From 39-52-133 sp036523795 (GTDB taxonomy: Bacteria; Pseudomonadota; Gammaproteobacteria; Burkholderiales; Gallionellaceae): DNA of 64,000 nt. The stretch covers positions 1 through 64,000 of the forward strand of contig DATDDN010000177.1 of NCBI GenBank assembly GCA_036523795.1, read 5' to 3'. A program made the translations under genes and the position numbers. The stretch's first letter is position 1, and each line of letters begins with the position of its first letter. A model generated the notes under the pieces. It ran no database searches. It saw nothing but the letters and a program-made list of their open reading frames with translations, and was not told the origin of the DNA. Of this stretch, positions 51,832 through 60,814 are shown in pieces.

Positions 51832-53340
51832 TCAGGCTTCCGGGCGCATGTGCGGGAACAGGATCACGTCGCGGATGCTGGCGCTGTCGGTCAGCAGCAT
51901 GACCAGGCGGTCGATGCCAATGCCTTCGCCCGCTGTCGGCGGCAGGCCGTATTCCAGCGCGCGGATGTAGTCGGAATCCTTGAACATCGCTTCTTCATCG
52001 CCGGCTTCCTTGGCCAGTACCTGCGCATCGAAGCGCGCCTCCTGGTCTTCCGGATCGTTCAGCTCGGAGAAGCCGTTGGCGATCTCGCGACCCACCATGA
52101 ACAGCTCGAAACGCTCGGTGATGCCGGGGTTGGCATCGCTGCTGCGTGCCAGCGGTGAGGCTTCGGCCGGGTAGTCCACGATGAAGGTGGGCTCGAACAG
52201 GTGCGCTTCGGCGAGCTCTTCAAACAGCGAGAGCTGCAGGCCGCCGACAGCGTCCTCCGGGCGGTACTTGGCCTTCAGGTCCTGCAGGGTAGAGAGGAGG
52301 AAGTCGCGGTTGTTCAGCTGTGCATCGGTGAATTGCGGATGATATTTCTGCACGGCCTGAGTCATGGTCAGGCGGTGGAATGGCTTGCCCAGATCCAGCT
52401 CGCGGCCCTGATAGCTGATCACGGTGGTACCCAGCACCTTGCGTGCCACCTCGGCAAACAGCTTCTCGGTGAAGTCCATCAGGTACTTGTAGTCGCGATA
52501 GGCCTCGTAAAACTCGATCATGGTGAACTCGGGATTGTGCCGTGTGGACAGACCCTCGTTGCGAAAATTGCGGTTGATCTCGAACACGCGCTCGAAACCG
52601 CCCACCACCAGGCGCTTCAGATACAGCTCGGGCGCGATGCGCAGATACAGCTGCATGTCCAGCGCATTGTGGTGTGTGGTGAAAGGCTTTGCCGAAGCGC
52701 CGCCGGGGATGGGGTGCATCATCGGGGTTTCCACTTCCAGGTAGTCGTGGCGCGCAAAGAACTCGCGGATGGCCTGGATGGTCTTGCTGCGGATGGCAAA
52801 CACGCGGCGCGTGTCTTCGTTGGTGATCAGGTCCACATGACGCTGGCGGTATTTCTGCTCCTGGTCGGTGAGGCCGTGGAATTTCTCCGGCAGCGGGCGC
52901 AGCGCCTTGGTCAGCAGGCGCAGCTGGGTCACGCGCACGGAAAGCTCGCCGGTCTTGGTCTTGAACAGCACGCCCTGCGCACCGAGGATGTCGCCCAGGT
53001 CGTAATGCTTGAACGCCTCTACGGCTTCTTCGCCGGAGTCGTTGGCGCTGATGTAGAGCTGGATGCGGCCGCTCATGTCCTGCAGGGTGCCAAAGCTGGC
53101 TTTGCCCATCACGCGTTTGAGCATCATGCGACCGGCCACGGCGACCGTCACCGGATTCTTGTCCAGGTCTTCGTTGCTGAGCTCACCGTAGCTCTCATGC
53201 AGGGCGCCAGCCAGATGCTCGCGCTGGAAGTCGTTGGGGAAGGCCACGCCCTTGGCGCGGATGGCAGCCAGCTTGGCACGGCGCTCGGCAATGATCTGGT
53301 TGTCGTCTTGCTGGGGAATGTAGGACTGATCGGTGCTCAT
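51832..53340 (-). CDS. lysS: Lysyl-tRNA synthetase (class II)
   Basis: A 502-residue enzyme. An OB-fold anticodon-binding domain (about 60-160) precedes the class II core with motif 2 RNFRNEGLSTRHNPEFTMIE and motif 3 GIGIDRLVML. It charges tRNA-Lys. In most betaproteobacteria lysS directly follows prfB; here a three-gene SMC operon lies between them, with 153 bp before lysS that should hold its promoter. Confidence 0.97.
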   Translation of the reverse strand: MSTDQSYIPQQDDNQIIAERRAKLAAIRAKGVAFPNDFQREHLAGALHESYGELSNEDLDKNPVTVAVAGRMMLKRVMGKASFGTLQDMSGRIQLYISANDSGEEAVEAFKHYDLGDILGAQGVLFKTKTGELSVRVTQLRLLTKALRPLPEKFHGLTDQEQKYRQRHVDLITNEDTRRVFAIRSKTIQAIREFFARHDYLEVETPMMHPIPGGASAKPFTTHHNALDMQLYLRIAPELYLKRLVVGGFERVFEINRNFRNEGLSTRHNPEFTMIEFYEAYRDYKYLMDFTEKLFAEVARKVLGTTVISYQGRELDLGKPFHRLTMTQAVQKYHPQFTDAQLNNRDFLLSTLQDLKAKYRPEDAVGGLQLSLFEELAEAHLFEPTFIVDYPAEASPLARSSDANPGITERFELFMVGREIANGFSELNDPEDQEARFDAQVLAKEAGDEEAMFKDSDYIRALEYGLPPTAGEGIGIDRLVMLLTDSASIRDVILFPHMRPEA

Positions 53341-53493
53341 GGCGATTTTTTAGTATGAAGATTGAAATTCAGTTGGACACAAATGCCGCAAGGGCTTAAC
53401 CGGCGGAATTTTACTATACCCCGGGCGATGGCATTAGATGGAAATGGCGATTTGTCTGCAAATAGCCTTCCTGCGCGCCCGATACACCAGTTT

Positions 53494-56262
53494 TCAGTCA
53501 TTGCGCTCGCGCACCAGCACCTTCACGCCCGGCGCCCAAGGATCATCCGGTTTCTTCTTGAAAGTCACCAGGGTGAGCATGGCCGGGTCGTACACGTTGA
53601 CGTTATGGGTCACCGGGGTGGTGAGCAGGTATTGGGCGCGGGTGGCCTTGAGGAACTTGGCCACGCGTTCGATGTTGACGATGTCGAGATGGGCAAACGG
53701 CTCGTCGATGAACACGAAGCCGCCGGGGCGCGATTCTTCCATCATCAGGCCCACCAGCAGGATCAGCGATTTCATCACCTGCTGCCCGCCGGACGCATCG
53801 CCGTCATTCATGCCCATGAAGCCCTTGTCATCGAAGTTGAAGCGCACCGCAAGTCCCGCCTGGGCCAGCGACAGGTCGTCGTTCTCCAGTACGACTGGTT
53901 CATGCTCGACCTTGATGCCGGCCAGTTCGCCCAGCACCTTGATGTTTTTCACGTAGCGGCCGACCGTGTGCTTCAGCACGGCGATGTACTGTTCACGTGC
54001 TGCATCGGTCTGGCTGCGCGCGCTTTCGTTCTCATAGCGGCGGCTGGCCAGGTCGTGTTCCATGCGGCGGTAATCGTCGCGGATCTTGTCGCGCAGGGAT
54101 ACCACCATATCGTCGGTTTCCCAGGATTCATCGCGGAAGCGCGCCTCGAGTTCCTCGATGCGCAGGTCGATGTTGGTGGTATCGCGATATTTCTCGGCCA
54201 ACTGGCGGTTGGCCTCCATGTCGCACCAGCCGGCCGGAAATTGCCGGCGGTTGGCGCGCAGCTCCTGCAGGCGGCGGATTTGCTCCTCGCGCGCACTGCG
54301 GTTTTCCTTGCTGGAAATTTCCCGCTCCAATGCTTTCAGGGCGTATTCCATGCGTTGCAGTTCGCCGCGCAGGCTGGCTGCGGCCTCGTCGGCCTGGGCG
54401 CGCTCCTGTTGTGCCTGCAGCACGGTGTTGTCGCGGCGGCGTTGCACCAGTGCGTCATATTGCTGGCGCGCTTCGGCAAATTCTGCCGCGCGGGCTGCCA
54501 GCTGGGCGCTGGCGCTGTGGCCGGACAATTGCGCCTGCTGGCTGCGGATCAAGGCGGTCAGCTCGTCGCGCTGCTGGCGCAACGGCAACAGGCTCTTCTC
54601 GATCTGGCCGCGCTGGTCGCGCAATGCTTCCAGCCGCGCCTTGCCGAAGCGTGCCTGCTCCGGCGCGGCATAGCGGCCGCCACGCCGTTCACGCAGGTAG
54701 CCCTGGCGGGTGACCCAGTCTTCGCCGCGCTGCAGCTTGGCGCCGGCTGCGGCATCTTCCACGCGGCGGGTGCGCTCCAGCGTGCGCAGCAGCCATTCCG
54801 GCGCGGGCTGGATGAAGCGCACCACTTCCAGCAGTGAGCCGGAAGGGGCGAGCCCGGCAGCCACGCAGTCCGGCACTATGAAGTGGCGGAAACGCTGTTG
54901 CTCACCCAGGGCCATTGCCGCCTCGGCATCCTTGTCACGCGTCAGCAGCACGAGATGCGCGAAGGGAGCCAGAACTGCCTCGACGGCGGGCTGCCAGGAT
55001 GGATCCAGGATTTCCACCACTTCGGCCAGCAGATGGTGCGCAATGCCCGCTTGGTTGAGCGCCTGGCGGAACGATTGCACGTCCTGTGGCTCGGCGCGGC
55101 GGCCGGCAGCCAGGTTCTCCAGCATCTCATCGACCTGGCGCAGCTTGTGTTCCTGTTCGGCAATTTTCAGCAACAGCTTGGCGCGTTCTTCTTCACGGCG
55201 TTCGATTTCGCGTGCATCGGCCAGTTGCGCGCCATCCGCGGCGGCAGCCTGCTGCTCCAGGCGTTGCTGCTGTTCGACGATGGTTTCCCAGCGCCCCAGC
55301 TCACGATTCAATTCGTTCAGGGCGCGCTGCTGGTTCTGCTCGCTTTCATGGGCTGCCTGGCGGCGCAACTCGGTTGCCTCGAGGGCCTGCTGGCGCATTT
55401 GCAGCTCGAGTTGCATTTGTTGCCGTTCGACCCGTTTGCTGCGCCATTCGCGGCGCTGCGACTGCAGCGTGCGCCGTGCACTGTCTGCCTCGCGCTGCAG
55501 CAGGAAGTGCTCCAGCCGGGGGCGGATCTCGGAAGCCAGCGTGATACGCTCCTGATTGAGGCGTTGCCATTCCAGATAGCGGTTGACCTTCTGCTCGTGC
55601 CGCTCCAGGTTGTTGCCCAGCGCTTCCAGCTGGTTCTGCGCGGCATCCAGCTCCTGTGCAGTGTGGGCCTGGTGGTGACGTGCCTCTTCGTAGCGGTCCA
55701 GCACCTCCTTGTCGCCAAACACCTGGAACACCAGGTCGAGCAGCTCCTTGTGCGACAGTTCGCACAGCTTGTCGGTCTGCCCCTGTTCCAGCGACAGCAC
55801 GCGGGCGATGGCCGGTGACAGGCCGGCGCTGTGCAGCACGCGCTGGTAGTCGCGCACGCCGAATTCCTCGCCCTGGGTGACGATGTCCTGCAGGCTGACC
55901 TCGCCGTCGGCGATCCAGTATTTGCGCATCCAGTCGCCGCCCTTGCGGTCGATGCGGCAGGCCAGGGTGATCTTGTCCTGCTGGTAGGGCAGGCCGAACG
56001 GGCGGTAATTGCCGCCCGGCGGGCGCTGGTTGTCCACCACGCCGCGCAGCCAGCAGAAGTCTTCGCCGTTGCGGCGCACGTAGCGCTTGTAGTCGCGCTT
56101 CTTGGAGCAGTCCAGTGCCAGCAGGGTGCGCATGGCATCCAGCAGGGTGGTCTTGCCCGAGCCGTTGGGGCCTGAAATGGTGACGATGGGCGCATCCAGC
56201 GGCAGCTTGAAGCTGCGCCAGTAATCCCAGTGGACGGTTTCCAGTTCTATCAGTCGAAACAT
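53494..56262 (-). CDS. SMC-like condensin ATPase (MksB/MukB/JetC type)
   Basis: A 922-residue ATPase. The N-terminal Walker A is SGPNGSGKTTLLDAMRTLLA (about 30-49). Long Gln/Arg/Glu-rich coiled coils (about 210-420 and 500-700) surround a central hinge-like domain (about 405-520). The C-terminal signature DASGGQQVMKSL and Walker B GFVFIDEPFAHLD complete the ATPase. It begins MFRLIELETVHWDYWRSFKL. As the third gene after kleisin-like and WHD-like genes it fits the MukBEF/MksBEF group. No JetD/MksG nuclease gene follows; lysS does. Confidence 0.85.
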   Translation of the reverse strand: MFRLIELETVHWDYWRSFKLPLDAPIVTISGPNGSGKTTLLDAMRTLLALDCSKKRDYKRYVRRNGEDFCWLRGVVDNQRPPGGNYRPFGLPYQQDKITLACRIDRKGGDWMRKYWIADGEVSLQDIVTQGEEFGVRDYQRVLHSAGLSPAIARVLSLEQGQTDKLCELSHKELLDLVFQVFGDKEVLDRYEEARHHQAHTAQELDAAQNQLEALGNNLERHEQKVNRYLEWQRLNQERITLASEIRPRLEHFLLQREADSARRTLQSQRREWRSKRVERQQMQLELQMRQQALEATELRRQAAHESEQNQQRALNELNRELGRWETIVEQQQRLEQQAAAADGAQLADAREIERREEERAKLLLKIAEQEHKLRQVDEMLENLAAGRRAEPQDVQSFRQALNQAGIAHHLLAEVVEILDPSWQPAVEAVLAPFAHLVLLTRDKDAEAAMALGEQQRFRHFIVPDCVAAGLAPSGSLLEVVRFIQPAPEWLLRTLERTRRVEDAAAGAKLQRGEDWVTRQGYLRERRGGRYAAPEQARFGKARLEALRDQRGQIEKSLLPLRQQRDELTALIRSQQAQLSGHSASAQLAARAAEFAEARQQYDALVQRRRDNTVLQAQQERAQADEAAASLRGELQRMEYALKALEREISSKENRSAREEQIRRLQELRANRRQFPAGWCDMEANRQLAEKYRDTTNIDLRIEELEARFRDESWETDDMVVSLRDKIRDDYRRMEHDLASRRYENESARSQTDAAREQYIAVLKHTVGRYVKNIKVLGELAGIKVEHEPVVLENDDLSLAQAGLAVRFNFDDKGFMGMNDGDASGGQQVMKSLILLVGLMMEESRPGGFVFIDEPFAHLDIVNIERVAKFLKATRAQYLLTTPVTHNVNVYDPAMLTLVTFKKKPDDPWAPGVKVLVRERND

Positions 56263-56933
56263 TATCGGGGTTCCTCATCGCCAGCCGTTTGAGGCTGGGT
56301 GCCGCGCTGTTTCAGCAGGTCGGCCAGTGCGCCATTGAGTATGCGCGGCGCCAGCTCGGCATAGTCGAAGGCGAGATCGAGCAACGGGCCTTCGTGGATC
56401 ACCTTGTTCCTGCGCTCGATGAAGCCGAGGCGGGACAATTGGGGCAGGGCAAATTGCTGCAGGCGCGCCTTGCCGCCCAGCAGCTTGCCGTAATCTTCCA
56501 GCAGCACGTTTTCGGGAATGCCGCGCGACACGTCCTGTGCCACATTCGGCTGCTTTATTTCGCCGAACAGGTCGTTCTGGTCATCGCCCTGCGCGGCTGC
56601 ACCACCCAGCTGGCGTTCGCGCTTGGGCAGGATGATCAGCGCCCACAGGATGACCAGCAGCGCTACCGCATCCTTGGGCAGGGCGAGGTTGTTGGATTGC
56701 CAGGCATCGTTCTGCTCGAACACGGCACTCTCGTGCTCGCGGGCCACGGCAACGCCGACATGGGCGGCAAATGGATGCGCCAGCAGGCGCAGGCCGCTGG
56801 CTTGCAGGCGCTGCTCCACCTCGTCGCGGAAACCGGCGTCCACCAGCAGGCGGCGCACTTCGGCGTCTTCGCGCGGCAGGTGGCGAAAGGCCAGCAAACG
56901 GGCAATCAGGCGCGCGGCGTGGTCCTGGTTCAT
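56262..56933 (-). CDS. Condensin accessory subunit (MksE-like)
   Basis: A 223-residue protein with a winged-helix look: LPREDAEVRRLLVDAGFRDE, ALPKDAVALLVILWALIILP and QQFALPQLSRLGFIERRNK. It overlaps the kleisin-like gene by 4 nt upstream and the SMC gene by 1 nt downstream. Identification as MksE-like is mainly from position, size and the tandem-WHD pattern. Confidence 0.75.
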   Translation of the reverse strand: MNQDHAARLIARLLAFRHLPREDAEVRRLLVDAGFRDEVEQRLQASGLRLLAHPFAAHVGVAVAREHESAVFEQNDAWQSNNLALPKDAVALLVILWALIILPKRERQLGGAAAQGDDQNDLFGEIKQPNVAQDVSRGIPENVLLEDYGKLLGGKARLQQFALPQLSRLGFIERRNKVIHEGPLLDLAFDYAELAPRILNGALADLLKQRGTQPQTAGDEEPR

Positions 56934-58231
56934 CGTTGTTTCTCCTGATGCGGTTCGACCGCTTGTGGTTTGGTCGAAAGCAGCTCTATGGTCCCGCCGC
57001 TCATGGCGGCGATTTCGTCACGGTTGATGGCTTGCAGTTCCAGGCTCTCGTCCCAGCGCACGCGCAGCGGCAGGCTGGCCAGCGGCGCCAGCTCCGGATC
57101 GACGTTCTGCTCGCCGAGGAAGGCCAGTAGCGACAGGCGGTAGGAGGCGGCACTGAAGCTGTCGCCGACGATGCCGTCGGCGAGGTTGAGCGGATCATCC
57201 AGGCCGGACAGCAGGCGGGTCAGGGCGGCCAGCTGCGGCGGCGGCTCCAGGGTCACGTCGTCCACATACTCCACCGCGGCTGGTTCGGGCATGGCCGACA
57301 CGCGGCGTTCGCGCTGTTCACGCGCGAGGAATTCCTCGGTGTTGTCCGCCATCACGTCGGGCAGGATGAATGCGCTTTCCGGTGTATGTGCCAGCAGGGT
57401 GGCGGCGAAGCCGGCCAGCTCGTCCACGCTGCGCTGCTTCAGCCAGGCGGCCAGCTCGGAAGAGCTGAGGCCGCCATGCGACAGGTGCACCTGCTGGCGG
57501 CTGATTTCGGCCAGCTCGCGCTGGAAGATGGAGGACATGCGGCTGAGGCGCGACTGACGGTTGCCGATCTCCTGCGCCAGGCGCCAGGTGGCGTCGTCCG
57601 GGAAGCCATCGGCGTGCAGGTCGCGCATCACCTGGTTGGCCTTGTCCATCCATTGGCGCACCGACTCCAGCTTGCTTTGTGCGGCACGCAGGCGGAATTC
57701 GGAGCCGGATTCCACCGCCTGGGAGAATTCTTCCTCCAGCTCGGCCAAGCGTGCCAGCAGATGTGCCAGCGCTTCTGGCGAAACCTTGCCTACCGCCGAG
57801 CCGGCGGCAATTTGCGAAGTGAGGAAGCTGAGTTCGCCATGCTGGTCGGTGCCGAACGAGAGCAGGCTGGACAGGGCGGACAGCACCATGCGCCCGGCGG
57901 CCGAGAGCTGATACAGGTGACGTTCGGCATCCCACTGCAGCAGCTCGTGCTCGCGCAGGCGGCCGAGTACGGTGTTGAGCTTGGCGGGCTGGATGTAAGA
58001 GAAGTGGCTTTGTAGCTCGCGCGGCGTCCATTCCGGAGCGTGCGCGCGCAGGCCGATTTCGCGCAGCACCAAGAGGCGCATCATGACTTCATCGTCGCCG
58101 CCGCGGAACAGCGCGATCATCGCGCCGATCAAGGGGCGGGCGGAGAACAGCGGGTGGAACTGTGGCACGTCGGCGGGCGTCACCCCCTCGACGAAAAACT
58201 CCGCGAGCCCGCTATCCTCCCGATCCTGCAT
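56930..58231 (-). CDS. Condensin kleisin-like subunit (MksF-like)
   Basis: A 433-residue protein. The N-terminal winged-helix region (about 45-115, EWTPRELQSHFSYIQPAKLN) is followed by a helical coiled-coil middle (about 150-265) and an acidic linker (about 290-335) before a C-terminal domain that would bind the SMC heads. The first ATG is at 58231, overlapping the prfB stop by 1 nt (TGATG), so translation is coupled to prfB. Confidence 0.75.
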   Translation of the reverse strand: MQDREDSGLAEFFVEGVTPADVPQFHPLFSARPLIGAMIALFRGGDDEVMMRLLVLREIGLRAHAPEWTPRELQSHFSYIQPAKLNTVLGRLREHELLQWDAERHLYQLSAAGRMVLSALSSLLSFGTDQHGELSFLTSQIAAGSAVGKVSPEALAHLLARLAELEEEFSQAVESGSEFRLRAAQSKLESVRQWMDKANQVMRDLHADGFPDDATWRLAQEIGNRQSRLSRMSSIFQRELAEISRQQVHLSHGGLSSSELAAWLKQRSVDELAGFAATLLAHTPESAFILPDVMADNTEEFLAREQRERRVSAMPEPAAVEYVDDVTLEPPPQLAALTRLLSGLDDPLNLADGIVGDSFSAASYRLSLLAFLGEQNVDPELAPLASLPLRVRWDESLELQAINRDEIAAMSGGTIELLSTKPQAVEPHQEKQR

Positions 58232-59335
58232 CAAACGCCCTGTTTCAGGCTGGCTTGGATGACGGGGTCGAGATCACCATCGAGCACCTTCTGGGTATTG
58301 GAAATCTCGACGTTGGTGCGCAGATCCTTGATGCGCGACTGGTCGAGCACGTAGGAACGAATCTGGTGGCCCCAGCCGACGTCAGACTTGGTGTCCTCCA
58401 GCTTCTGCTGCTCGGCCTGACGTTTGCGCAGCTCGGCTTCGTACATGCGCGATTTCAGCATGGACATCGCTTCGGCGCGGTTCTTGTGCTGCGAGCGGTC
58501 GTTCTGGCACTGCACCACGATACCGGTCGGAATGTGGGTGATGCGGATCGCCGAATCGGTCTTGTTGATGTGCTGGCCACCGGCGCCAGAGGCGCGGAAG
58601 GTGTCGATGCGCAGGTCGGCCGGGTTGATCTCGACCTCGATGGAGTCGTCGATTTCCGGATAGACAAACAGGCTGGCGAAGGAGGTGTGGCGACCACCCG
58701 AAGAATCAAACGGCGACTTGCGCACCAGGCGGTGCACGCCGGTTTCGGTGCGCAGGAAGCCATAGGCATATTCGCCTTCGACCTTCAGTGATGCGCTGCG
58801 GATGCCGGCAACATCACCATCCGTTTGTTCCAGAACTTCGACCTTGAAGCCTTTGCGTTCGCAGTACCGGAGGTATTGGCGCAGCAGGATGGAGGCCCAG
58901 TCGCAGGCCTCGGTGCCGCCAGCGCCGGCCTGGATATCGATGAAGCAGTTGTTCGGGTCGGCTGGGTTGGAGAACATGCGGCGGAATTCGAGCGCGGCGA
59001 CGCGCTTCTCGATGTCCTCTACATCGGCAGCGATGCTGTGCAGGCTGTCGTCATCGTTGTCGGCCTGCGCCATCTCGAACAGCTCGGCGGCATCGTCCAG
59101 GTCCTGGCCGATCTTGCTCAAGCCCAGCACCACATCTTCCAGCGATTTGCGCTCGCGGCCCAGATCCTGCGCGCGCTTGGCATCGGTCCAGATGCTTGGA
59201 TCTTCAGCGAGCTGGTTGACTTCGGTCAGGCGTTCCTGTTTGCCATCGAAGTCAAAGATACCTCCGTAGTTCCTGGCTGCGCGCACGCAGGTCCTGAAGG
59301 TGGTTGGTGAGGGCGTTGAGTTGTTCAGCTTCCAT
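58231..59335 (-). CDS. prfB: Peptide chain release factor 2 (programmed +1 frameshift)
   Basis: A 367-residue product made in two frames. Frame 0 runs from ATG 59335 through codon 27 (CTT, 59255-59257) to an in-frame TGA (59252-59254). Translation shifts +1 and resumes with GAC at 59253 through the stop at 58231. The body contains the stop-recognition SPF motif (RKSPFDSSGGRH) and the catalytic GGQ (SGAGGQHINKTDSAI). It releases peptides at UGA and UAA. Reading only the second frame would lose the first 27 codons. Confidence 0.96.
59252..59266 (-). promoter_or_regulatory. prfB programmed frameshift site
   Basis: Minus strand CGGAGG-TAT-CTT-TGA-C. A Shine-Dalgarno-like CGGAGG sits 3 nt before the slippery CTT, with UGA and a following C, matching the classical RF2 autoregulation site. 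Low RF2 favours the shift and raises RF2 synthesis. Confidence 0.95.
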
Positions 59336-59348
59336 GGTCTACCTTAAT

Positions 59349-59466
59349 AAATTCGTTTTACGGGCGAATCGCGGCGTCGCGTGCGCGCTCATTCCTCGCC
59401 TACCAATCTGGTATGTCTCGTCATTCGCTGTGCGGCTCCTTGCGCTTCATCCCGCAAAACAAATTT
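59349..59466. repeat. Intergenic palindromic repeat, copy B
   Basis: A 118-bp element upstream of prfB. Its ends AAATTCGTTTTACGGG (59349-59364) and CCCGCAAAACAAATTT (59451-59466) are inverted with two mismatches. The centre TACCAATCTGGTA is a near-perfect palindrome, so the whole can fold into a long imperfect hairpin. Blocks shared with copy A (1653-1847) occur in the same order and strand. No coding frame is supported. Confidence 0.7.
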
Positions 59467-59531
59467 CTGAAGGCAGACCAGTTGGCCGGAAAAGAAAAGA
59501 TTATAGCCGAAAGCGCATCCCCAAGTGAGGC

Positions 59532-60794
59532 TCAGAGCAGCGCCAGGCCCAGTGCCACGCCGGCGCTCATGGCGGCAAAACCGCTCAGCACCTGCCTGGC
59601 CAGCGAGCGGCCGGCGATGAAGAACACCATGCCGAATTTGAGCAGCATGTTGGAGAGGAAGGCGATGGCAATGGCCATCACCGCATCGTTGCCGTGGAGG
59701 CTGCCCAGCTGGTAAAGGCGCAGGCTGGACAGCGTGATCGCATCCACATCGGTCAGGCCGGAAATCGCCGCCACCGCAAACAGGCCCCTGTTGCCGGCAA
59801 GGTCGCTCAACCAGGCCGAGCCCAGCAGTACCACCACGTACATCAGCGCGAAGCCCAGCGCGGCGGGGATTTCGGTAGGGTTGGTGCTGCTCGGACGTGG
59901 CAGGTCCTCGCTGCTGATCAGCCTGCGCCAATTGATCAGGATTGCCACGATGCCGAAGGCCAGGCCTATGCCCATGGGACGCAACAGGGCGGGCAGCAGG
60001 GCCGGGGAGATGACGCTGCTCACCACCAGCAGGCGCAAGAGCACGACCTGGCTGGCAATCAGGATGACGGCGGCCGACAGGTTCACCATGCTCTCATTGT
60101 TGCGGCCGTGTTTGGCATAGGCCAGGGTGGTGGCAGTGCTGGACACCAGGCCGCCCAGGAAGCCCAGCAGCGGGGGGCCGTAGCGGTGTCCGGTCCATTG
60201 CAGGGCGACATAACCGGCCAGGCTCAGGCCCGAGATCAGCACCACCATCAGCCAGGTCTGATGAGGGTTGAATGCGCCATAGGGGCCGTAGCTCTGGTTG
60301 GGCAATACGGGCAACACGACAAAGGTGAGCACCAGGAATTGCAGCACGGACAACAAGTCGTGTCGCGTCAGGCGCTGTGTCATGCCGTGCAGTTCGGGTT
60401 TGAAATAGAGCAGGATGGTGATGGTGACGGCGAGCATGACGGCCAGTTGTGCCTGTCCGTACCAGATAAGCGCGCCCAGCCCATAACACAGCAGCAGGGC
60501 GGCCACCGTGGTGGTGCCCGGGTCCAGATCCTCGCCGGGATTGCTGAAATAGGCGGCGATGATCATGGCGCCGACAACCAGCAGGCCGGCGGCCAGCAGC
60601 CAGGGCGAGCCGGTCTTGCTGGAAAGTACGGCGATCAGGGTGCCAAACAGCGCCACCAGCGCGAAGGTACGCAACCCGGCCTTGGCGGACGGATTGCGCT
60701 CGCGTTCCAGGCCAATCAGCAGGCCGATGGCCAGGCTGGTGAGAAATTGCGGCAGCGCTTCAATGCCGTTGATCTGCAAGAACGAGTTTTCCAT
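59532..60794 (-). CDS. MgtC/SapB-DUF4010 family membrane protein
   Basis: A 420-residue protein with roughly 12 hydrophobic segments. The N-terminal MgtC-like block LTSLAIGLLIGLERERNPSA (about 18-37) is followed by the DUF4010 region (LGFLGGLVSSTATTLAYAKH, GLFAVAAISGLTDVDAITLS). The ATG at 60794 starts the conserved region; the frame is open further upstream into recJ. It lies 20 nt after recJ on the same strand. It is probably an inner-membrane transporter or ion-homeostasis protein; the substrate is unknown. Confidence 0.87.
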   Translation of the reverse strand: MENSFLQINGIEALPQFLTSLAIGLLIGLERERNPSAKAGLRTFALVALFGTLIAVLSSKTGSPWLLAAGLLVVGAMIIAAYFSNPGEDLDPGTTTVAALLLCYGLGALIWYGQAQLAVMLAVTITILLYFKPELHGMTQRLTRHDLLSVLQFLVLTFVVLPVLPNQSYGPYGAFNPHQTWLMVVLISGLSLAGYVALQWTGHRYGPPLLGFLGGLVSSTATTLAYAKHGRNNESMVNLSAAVILIASQVVLLRLLVVSSVISPALLPALLRPMGIGLAFGIVAILINWRRLISSEDLPRPSSTNPTEIPAALGFALMYVVVLLGSAWLSDLAGNRGLFAVAAISGLTDVDAITLSSLRLYQLGSLHGNDAVMAIAIAFLSNMLLKFGMVFFIAGRSLARQVLSGFAAMSAGVALGLALL

Positions 60795-60814
60795 GAGCCG
60801 CTCCCGTAGTGGCG

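Noticed and set aside
53494..58231. Complete Wadjet (JetABCD) plasmid-defence system
   Set aside because: The JetD topoisomerase-like nuclease subunit is missing from the locus: the SMC gene is followed by lysS. Only a MukBEF/MksBEF-like assignment is supported.
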